Assembly: GCA_040754255.1 (NCBI GenBank)
Contig: JBFMDA010000026.1
Coordinates: forward strand, 1 to 18,662
DNA length: 18,662 bases
Origin: SURF-25 sp040754255
Lineage (GTDB): Bacteria > Omnitrophota > Gorgyraeia > Gygaellales > Profunditerraquicolaceae
Direction of reading: 5' to 3'
Shown here: in pieces, positions 12,925-18,662 of the stretch
Layout: each line of letters opens with the position of its first letter
Position numbering within the stretch: position 1 is the stretch's first letter
Translations under genes and position numbers: made by a program
The notes under the pieces: model-generated
What the model was told of the DNA's origin: nothing
The model's input: the letters and a program-made list of their open reading frames with translations, nothing else
Databases searched by the model: none

Positions 12925-15663
12925 ATGGATACTATACCCAGCCGTTATAATCCCAAAGAGACGGAAGACAAATGGTATGCGCTCTGGCAGGAGCAAGAGT
13001 TCTTCCGTGCCTGCCCCGATAAGGCGAAAAAACCTTATTGTATCGTTATCCCGCCTCCTAATGTGACCGGGATCCTGCATATGGGCCACGCGCTCAACAA
13101 TTCCATTCAGGATATCTTGATGCGCTATCACCGAATGAAAGGCTTTGAGTCTCTTTGGATGCCCGGCACTGACCATGCGGGTATCGCAACCCAAAATGTT
13201 GTCGAGAAGGCCATTGCAAAAGAGGGCTTAAGGCGCAATGATTTACGCAGGGAACAATTTATCGAGCGCGTATGGCAGTGGAAAGAGCAGTACGGCTCAA
13301 CCATTATTAAACAGCTTAAAAAACTCGGCGCTTCCTGCGATTGGCAACGCTTACGTTTCACTATGGACGAAGAATACTCAAAGGCCGTAGTGGAAGTGTT
13401 TGTGCGCCTTTTTGAGAAAGGGCTAATCTATCAGGGCAGCTATATTATTAACTGGTGCCCGCGCTGCGCAACCGCTCTTTCTGACGAAGAAGCCCCGCAT
13501 CATGAACTTCAGGGCAACCTTTACTACTTAAAATACCCCTACAAACGTGACCCGGCTAAATTCGTCGTAGTGGCAACTACCCGCCCAGAAACCATGCTTG
13601 GCGATACTGCGGTCGCCGTGAATCCCAAAGACAAGCGCTATAAAAAAGCTGTCGGGCAAACCCTGATCCTGCCTTTGGCCAACCGCCAGATACCTATTAT
13701 TGCCGATGCCATGGTAGATATGAAATTCGGCACCGGCGCAGTGAAAGTGACCCCTGCGCATGACCCTAATGATTACCTGATAGGGAAAAAGCACGGGCTT
13801 GCGTGTATCAACGTCATGTTTCCCGACGGACGGCTGAATGAGCAGGCAGGGGATTACAACGGCATGGACAGGTTTGAGGCGCGGGAAGTTATCGTAGAGG
13901 ACTTAAAAGAGCAGGGATTACTTGAGAAGATAGACCCGCACCCCCTATCCGCAGGCCATTGTTACCGCTGCCACACCATTATCGAGCCGTACCTTTCAAA
14001 ACAGTGGTTCGTCAAAATGAAACTACTGGCAAAGCCCGCAATCGAAGCGGTCAAAAAAGGCAAGGTCAAATTTTACCCGAAGCGCTGGACTAAGGTATAT
14101 CTTGATTGGATGGAAAACATCCAGGACTGGTGTATTTCCAGGCAGATATGGTGGGGGCACCGTATCCCGGTCTATTATTGCAATCAATGCCTTGAAGCCG
14201 GGAAATCCAAAATGTCAAATCCCAAACTTAAAATAAATTCCAAATTTCAAAATTCAAAACACGAAAACGGAATTATTGTTTCAAGAAGCAAGCCGGAAAA
14301 ATGCCCAAAGTGCGGTTCTACGGACATATACCAGGATGAAGATGTGCTGGATACCTGGTTTTCTTCTTGGCTTTGGCCGTTTGCGACATTCTACTGGCCC
14401 TTCGATGCGCTGAACGCCGAACGCGCAACGCAGAACGCAAATGACCTGAAATATTTCTATCCCACCTCTGCCTTAGTGACTGCCCCTGAAATAATCTTTT
14501 TCTGGGTCGCACGCATGATTATGGCAGGCCTTGAGTTTATGAAGGAGGTCCCTTTTAAGGATGTGTATATCCACGGCACAGTCCGGGACATAGAAGGCAA
14601 AAAGATGTCGAAGTCGCTCGGCAACATTATTGACCCCCTGGAGATTATCAACGAATACGGCGCTGATGCGCTTCGCTTCAGCCTGATTTCCATCACTTCT
14701 CAGGGGCAGGACGTTTATTTATCGAAAGATCGTTTTGAGCAGGGCAGAAACTTTGCCAATAAGATATGGAATGCCTCCAGGCTGGTTCTTATGAATCTGG
14801 ACCCTGGCCGGGCAAGGGCGGATTTATGCGTTTTTTTCAAAAAGGAGTCGCTTAGCGTAGTGAACCGTTGGATTTTAAGCAGGCTTTATTCTACCCTCAA
14901 AGAAGTAGAGAGGAGCTTTAGCGAATACAGGTTTAACGAAGCGGCAAACCTCCTCTATAGTTTTTTCTGGCATGACTTCTGCGACTGGTATCTTGAGGTT
15001 ATCAAGGCCGATATCCGCAATACGCATAACCAGGTGGTGATGTATAAGGTGCTTGAGAAATTTCTGCGCGCCATGCATCCGTGTATGCCGTTTATCACCG
15101 AGGAAATCTGGCACTTGCTGCCCGGGGCAACAGATTCGATCATGCGCCAATCCTGGCCGCACATCCAGGAGCAGATAATAGACAAAAAACTGGAAAAAGA
15201 GGCGGAATCGCTTTTTAGCGTAGTCACGCACATACGTAACTTACGCGCACAACTAGGCATTGCCCTCGATCAGGCAGTAGTGGTTTCCGTATACCCGCAT
15301 ACTGTTTCAAAAAGGAAGCTGGTAGAAGAATACGCTTCCCTTATAACCAATATGGCCAAACTCCAAACCGTATATTCGCTTTCCCATAATAAGCGGCCTG
15401 TCAGGGCAATCAGCAGCGTTACCGAGGATGTGGATATCTATCTGCATTCCGAAGGCGTTATCGATGCCGATAAGGAGAAAGAAAAACTCGTATTGAAAAT
15501 TCAGGAGTTACGCAAGCTTGCGCATGCCAAAGAAGCAAGGCTTGCAAACAATGATTTCGTAACACGCGCTCCTGCAGAGGTCGTTGCAAAAGAAAAAGAA
15601 GGGCTGGCTGAGTTAAGCGGGACGTTAGCGCGCCTTGAAAAGATGGCAAAGGAGTTGGCGTAA
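12925..15663 (+). CDS. valS: Valyl-tRNA synthetase with two in-frame repeat insertions
   Basis: It charges tRNA-Val with valine. Class I motifs are intact: HMGH at 52-55 (after PPPNVTGIL) and KMSKS at 560-564. The editing domain shows TTRPETMLGDTAVAVNP, the anticodon-binding domain holds ICRNTH-type helices after about 650, and a C-terminal coiled coil (DKEKEKLVLKIQELRKLAHAKEARL) is present as in bacterial ValRS. The length is 912 residues. Two segments look foreign: residues 427-449, between zinc-ligand pairs C419/C422 and C460/C463, and residues 494-506, between WPF and DLKYFYPTS. Both keep the frame and catalytic motifs. No strong ribosome site precedes ATG 12925. Confidence 0.95.
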   Translation: MDTIPSRYNPKETEDKWYALWQEQEFFRACPDKAKKPYCIVIPPPNVTGILHMGHALNNSIQDILMRYHRMKGFESLWMPGTDHAGIATQNVVEKAIAKEGLRRNDLRREQFIERVWQWKEQYGSTIIKQLKKLGASCDWQRLRFTMDEEYSKAVVEVFVRLFEKGLIYQGSYIINWCPRCATALSDEEAPHHELQGNLYYLKYPYKRDPAKFVVVATTRPETMLGDTAVAVNPKDKRYKKAVGQTLILPLANRQIPIIADAMVDMKFGTGAVKVTPAHDPNDYLIGKKHGLACINVMFPDGRLNEQAGDYNGMDRFEAREVIVEDLKEQGLLEKIDPHPLSAGHCYRCHTIIEPYLSKQWFVKMKLLAKPAIEAVKKGKVKFYPKRWTKVYLDWMENIQDWCISRQIWWGHRIPVYYCNQCLEAGKSKMSNPKLKINSKFQNSKHENGIIVSRSKPEKCPKCGSTDIYQDEDVLDTWFSSWLWPFATFYWPFDALNAERATQNANDLKYFYPTSALVTAPEIIFFWVARMIMAGLEFMKEVPFKDVYIHGTVRDIEGKKMSKSLGNIIDPLEIINEYGADALRFSLISITSQGQDVYLSKDRFEQGRNFANKIWNASRLVLMNLDPGRARADLCVFFKKESLSVVNRWILSRLYSTLKEVERSFSEYRFNEAANLLYSFFWHDFCDWYLEVIKADIRNTHNQVVMYKVLEKFLRAMHPCMPFITEEIWHLLPGATDSIMRQSWPHIQEQIIDKKLEKEAESLFSVVTHIRNLRAQLGIALDQAVVVSVYPHTVSKRKLVEEYASLITNMAKLQTVYSLSHNKRPVRAISSVTEDVDIYLHSEGVIDADKEKEKLVLKIQELRKLAHAKEARLANNDFVTRAPAEVVAKEKEGLAELSGTLARLEKMAKELA
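14203..14271 (+). repeat. A/C-rich low-complexity insertion inside valS
   Basis: The 69 bases (23 codons) have only one G in the first 60 and are built of CAAA/TTCAAA/TTCCAAA units, unlike the flanking coding DNA. They encode a K/N/S-rich stretch inside the zinc-ribbon module, where family members usually pass straight from the first CxxC to a VSR-like segment. Confidence 0.7.
14404..14442 (+). repeat. TACGC-module repeat in frame inside valS
   Basis: Positions 14408-14438 align without gaps to the intergenic repeat at 6612-6642 at 25 of 31 bases. The 13 codons encode DALNAERATQNAN, in a loop where related ValRS have only a few residues. Confidence 0.65.
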
Positions 15664-15667
15664 GAGA

Positions 15668-16564
15668 ATGGATAAGATGAATCATTTTTTTCTCAAGAAG
15701 AATGCGGCATTGCCGAAGGGGTCACTTGACTCGCTTATCAGGGCAGCGTTAAGGGAGGATATCGGGAAAGGGGACATAACCACAAGCCTGGTTGTCCCCG
15801 CAGGCAGCCGCATGGCCGCCTGTATTGTGGCCAGGCAGGAATGTATTGCCTGCGGCCTTACAGTTGCCGAAAAAGTGCTTAAGGTGGTGGACAAAAAGGT
15901 CAGCTTTAAGCCTTGCGTCAAGGAAGGCAGCCTGGCAAAGAAAGGCACATGCCTTGCCTGCATACGCGGCAACAGCCGCAGCATCCTTACTGCAGAAAGG
16001 GTAATGCTTAATTTCATAAGCCTGCTTTCGGGAGTGGCAACGCGTACATATGAGTTTGTCAAAAGGACAAAAAGATACAAGGTACAAATCGTGGATACGC
16101 GCAAGACCTTGCCGGGGTTACGGTTTTTGCAGAAATATGCGGTCAGGGTAGGAGGGGGGTTTAATCACCGCATGGGCCTGGATGAAATGGTGCTGGTCAA
16201 GGATAACCATATAAAAATTGTAGGCGGCTATGGCAGGTTGCCGCGTTTTGTGTGCACGCAAAAGGTAGAGATTGAGGTTGAGTCTCTTAAAGAGCTTACG
16301 CATGCATTGCGCTATACGCCGCATATCATTATGCTCGATAATATGGCTCTCTCTGATATCCGCAAGGCAGTGAAACTGCGGGATGCATTTGTGCGTTCAG
16401 CCAAGGCCGAGAAGATCCTTCTTGAGGTCTCCGGAGGTGTTCAGTTGGAAAACATAGGCCGCATAGCCGCAACAGGCGTAGATTTGATATCCGTCGGCGC
16501 ATTAACCCATTCTGTTACCGCAGTCGACGTAAGCCTAGAGGTCGGTTCAATTGTCCCGCTTTAA
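15668..16564 (+). CDS. nadC: Nicotinate-nucleotide pyrophosphorylase (quinolinate phosphoribosyltransferase)
   Basis: It converts quinolinate and PRPP to nicotinate mononucleotide in de novo NAD synthesis. The 298 residues are of normal length. Visible motifs are REDIGKGDITT near residue 30, DTRKTLPGLR and VRVGGGFNHRMGLDE for substrate and PRPP, LVKDNHIK, IEVEVES, IMLDNM and GVDLISVGALTHS near the C-terminus. ATG 15668, 4 bases after the valS stop, is chosen; an in-frame ATG further upstream lies inside valS, and ATG 15677 is also possible. It is followed by uvrB with a 14-base overlap. nadA and nadB are not in the window. Confidence 0.94.
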   Translation: MDKMNHFFLKKNAALPKGSLDSLIRAALREDIGKGDITTSLVVPAGSRMAACIVARQECIACGLTVAEKVLKVVDKKVSFKPCVKEGSLAKKGTCLACIRGNSRSILTAERVMLNFISLLSGVATRTYEFVKRTKRYKVQIVDTRKTLPGLRFLQKYAVRVGGGFNHRMGLDEMVLVKDNHIKIVGGYGRLPRFVCTQKVEIEVESLKELTHALRYTPHIIMLDNMALSDIRKAVKLRDAFVRSAKAEKILLEVSGGVQLENIGRIAATGVDLISVGALTHSVTAVDVSLEVGSIVPL

Positions 16565-18530
16565 GCTCGTTTCCGATTTTAAACCCTGCGGCGACCAGCC
16601 AAAAGCAATTGACGAGCTTACAAGAGAGCTTCGTTCAGGAAAACAATTCTCGACACTCCTGGGGGTTACCGGCTCAGGAAAGACATTTACCTTAGCCAAC
16701 ATTATCGCCGCACTTAACATCCCGGCCCTGGTCATTTCTCACAATAAGACCCTGGCAGCGCAGCTATACACGGAATTCAAAGGATTTTTTCCCCACAACG
16801 CCGTCGAGTATTTCGTCAGTTACTACGATTATTACCAGCCCGAGGCGTATGTCCCTTCAACCGATACGTATATCGAAAAAGACGCCTCTATTAATGACAG
16901 GCTTGACCGGCTACGGCTTTCTTCTACCAGTTCTTTGATGTCGCGCTCCGACGTGGTCATTGTCGCTTCGGTTTCTTGCATCTATAACCTAGGTTCGCCC
17001 CAGGAGTATAAAGGCCTTTTGGTATTTGTTGAGAAGGGCCAGTATATTGAAAGGGATGCGCTCTTAGGCAGGCTTATCAACATCCAATACGAACGCAATG
17101 ACTACGAATTTACCAGGGGGAAGGTACGGGTGAGGGGAGATGTGGTTGAGGTGTTCCCCGCGTATAAAGAAAAGGCGTTACGCATAGAATTATTCGGAGA
17201 GCAAGTGGAACGCATCGAAGAAATCGACCCGGTGTCCGGCGAAGTGCTCAATGAGCTGGATAAGGCGGCGATATATCCGGCAAAACATTTTATCGTTTCC
17301 GGTGACGCGGTCAAGAATGCCCTGCAATCCATTGCATGGGAGCTAGAGGACCGGCTTAAGGTTTTAAAAAGCCAGAATAAACTCCTTGAGGCACAGCGCC
17401 TTCAGCAGCGCACTCGCTACGATATGGAGATGCTTTCCGAAATTGGGTATTGCCACGGCATAGAAAATTATTCCCGGCACCTCTCGGGCCTGCCTGCCGG
17501 CGCAAGGCCATACTGCCTGCTGGATTATTTTCCCGATGCATTTCTTACGATACTTGATGAATCTCATGTGACTGTGCCGCAGGTAAGAGGCATGTATGAA
17601 GGCGACCGCGCCAGGAAAGAGATATTGGTTGATTACGGTTTCCGCCTGCCTTCCTGCCTTGATAACCGGCCTCTGCAATTCAAGGAGTTCGAAAGCCTGA
17701 TCAAGCAGACGGTTTTTGTTTCTGCGACCCCGGATGAATATGAGATCGCCAAAAGCAAGGCAAAGGTTGTTGAACAGATCATCAGGCCGACCGGCCTCCT
17801 GGATCCTGAAATTATCGTAAAGCCCAGTGACGGGCAGATAGATGATTTGATAAAGGAGATAAGGAAGCGGGCAAAGATTAATGAGCGGGTGTTGGTGACT
17901 ACGCTTACCAAGAGGATGGCTGAAGACCTGACCAGTTATTTACAGGAAGAAGGCCTTAAGGTAAGGTACCTGCATTCCGAGGTCCAGACAATAGAGCGCA
18001 CAAAGATATTGCGCCAGCTGCGGGAAAAGGAATTTGACTGTCTTGTGGGGATTAACCTCTTGAGGGAAGGGCTTGACCTTCCTGAGGTTTCACTGGTGGC
18101 TATTCTGGATGCGGACAAAGAGGGTTTCTTGCGTTCGGGAACCTCCCTGATTCAGGTCGCAGGCAGGGCTGCGCGTAATATCAACGGCACAGTGATTATG
18201 TATGCGGATACAATGACCGGTTCAATGAAAAAAGCAATACGCGAAAGCAGCCGGCGCAGGGAAATTCAGCTTGAGTTTAACCGTAAAAATCAAATAACCC
18301 CGCGCTCCATTCAGAAGGCCATAAAAGAGGGGATTGAGTCATTGGAACAGGCAGATGAGTATGTCCGTCAACAGGCTGGGTTAAGCGAAGAAGAGTTCGA
18401 GCTGAACCGCTACATTTCAGAGTTGGAATACGAGATGGAACTGGCTGCCAGGAACCTGCAGTTTGAGAAGGCAGCGGAGTTGAGGGACCGGATCAAAGAG
18501 TATAAAAAGGTTAAGGTTCAGGTTAAGTAA
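16551..18530 (+). CDS. uvrB: UvrABC excision nuclease subunit B
   Basis: This is the damage-verifying helicase-like subunit of nucleotide excision repair, working with UvrA and UvrC. It has 659 residues. Walker A is GVTGSGKT (38-45). The beta-hairpin segment is YYDYYQPEAYVPSTDTYIEKD, and the Walker B region is DESH (336-339). VSATPDEYE and the helicase motifs QVAGRAARN follow, and a C-terminal UVR domain (LEYEMELAARNLQFEKAAELRDRI) binds UvrC. The start is TTG at 16551: it gives MSRFKLVSDFKPCGDQPKAI, matching family N-termini exactly, with AGAGG about 9 bases upstream and inside the nadC end. The last residues KVKVQVK are encoded by the hexamer repeat. Confidence 0.96.
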   Translation: MSRFKLVSDFKPCGDQPKAIDELTRELRSGKQFSTLLGVTGSGKTFTLANIIAALNIPALVISHNKTLAAQLYTEFKGFFPHNAVEYFVSYYDYYQPEAYVPSTDTYIEKDASINDRLDRLRLSSTSSLMSRSDVVIVASVSCIYNLGSPQEYKGLLVFVEKGQYIERDALLGRLINIQYERNDYEFTRGKVRVRGDVVEVFPAYKEKALRIELFGEQVERIEEIDPVSGEVLNELDKAAIYPAKHFIVSGDAVKNALQSIAWELEDRLKVLKSQNKLLEAQRLQQRTRYDMEMLSEIGYCHGIENYSRHLSGLPAGARPYCLLDYFPDAFLTILDESHVTVPQVRGMYEGDRARKEILVDYGFRLPSCLDNRPLQFKEFESLIKQTVFVSATPDEYEIAKSKAKVVEQIIRPTGLLDPEIIVKPSDGQIDDLIKEIRKRAKINERVLVTTLTKRMAEDLTSYLQEEGLKVRYLHSEVQTIERTKILRQLREKEFDCLVGINLLREGLDLPEVSLVAILDADKEGFLRSGTSLIQVAGRAARNINGTVIMYADTMTGSMKKAIRESSRRREIQLEFNRKNQITPRSIQKAIKEGIESLEQADEYVRQQAGLSEEEFELNRYISELEYEMELAARNLQFEKAAELRDRIKEYKKVKVQVK

Positions 18531-18552
18531 GGCCGAGGTTAAGGTTGAGGTA
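18507..18552 (+). repeat. RAGGYY hexamer arm spanning the uvrB end and coaX leader
   Basis: The units are AAGGTT, AAGGTT, CAGGTT, the 4-base AAGT slip, AAGGCC, GAGGTT, AAGGTT and GAGGTA. The core at 18520-18533 is identical to 935-948 and 6412-6425. It encodes the uvrB tail and stop, and its last unit (GAGGTA) is at ribosome-site distance from the coaX ATG. Confidence 0.8.
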
Positions 18553-18555
18553 GCC

Positions 18556-18662
18556 ATGTTACTAACAGTTGATATCGGAAATACGAAAATAAGTTTCGGG
18601 ATATTTGCGAAAAATAGGCTCGTTAAAAAATTCGATATCGCAACCGGGCAATACAGCCTGAA
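18556..18662 (+). CDS. coaX: Type III pantothenate kinase, N-terminal fragment
   Basis: Only the first 35 residues are inside the window. MLLTVDIGNTKISFGIF matches the start of CoaX, the first enzyme of CoA synthesis; D6-x-G8-N9-T10 is the phosphate-binding motif of the ASKHA fold. GAGG at 18547-18550 is the likely ribosome site and belongs to a repeat. It is 25 bases after uvrB. Confidence 0.85.
   Translation, partial: MLLTVDIGNTKISFGIFAKNRLVKKFDIATGQYSL

Noticed and set aside
15635..15667. Earlier ATG for nadC inside valS
   Set aside because: The extra 11 residues are basic and unlike NadC; ATG 15668 after the valS stop is simpler.
17487..17502. CCTGCCGGC in uvrB resembling the 1032-1047 palindrome
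   Set aside because: It encodes the normal UvrB sequence SGLPAGARPY, so the match is chance.

Overview
The window is 18.7 kb of densely packed bacterial chromosome with every protein gene on the + strand, many of them overlapping or a few bases apart. The genes are housekeeping: phospholipid and amino-acid precursor synthesis, CoA and NAD synthesis, ValRS and UvrB. Paired PilZ genes, an ApgM-type protein in a threonine locus that shows no thrB, and many short-period repeats suggest an uncultured candidate phylum. Candidatus Omnitrophota is my best guess, from gene order and repeat style only, at moderate to low confidence.

Layout. 1-1423 is an RNA and repeat region: structured, gene-free DNA (1-589), tRNA-Pro(GGG) at 590-664 and tRNA-Gly(TCC) at 1123-1193. 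Each tRNA is followed by a second, imperfect copy of its own 3' end, at a fixed offset of 110 or 159 bases. 1424-5605 holds PilZ, gpsA, PilZ, hom and thrC. 5606-6700 holds standalone coaB between two copies of a hairpin-forming repeat. 6701-12876 holds an ApgM-family gene (probable homoserine kinase), a CstA-family transporter, lysC (with a probable internal start for a beta subunit), cimA and a double zinc-ribbon protein. 12925-18530 holds valS, nadC and uvrB, and coaX starts at 18556 and runs off the window.

How the genes work together. LysC, Hom, the ApgM-like protein and ThrC would supply four of the five steps from aspartate to threonine if the ApgM-like protein phosphorylates homoserine; aspartate-semialdehyde dehydrogenase is not in the window. 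CimA gives a threonine-independent route to 2-oxobutyrate for isoleucine. CoaB and CoaX are two CoA-pathway steps 12 kb apart.

The unusual part is the repeats. One composite family has an RAGGYY hexamer arm, a hairpin and a TACGC-rich module. It lies between genes and also enters them: it encodes the C-terminal tails and stop codons of CoaB and UvrB, lies just upstream of coaX where it may supply its ribosome binding site, and a piece of it is in frame inside valS. A second, A/C-rich repeat is in frame inside the zinc-binding module of the same ValRS.
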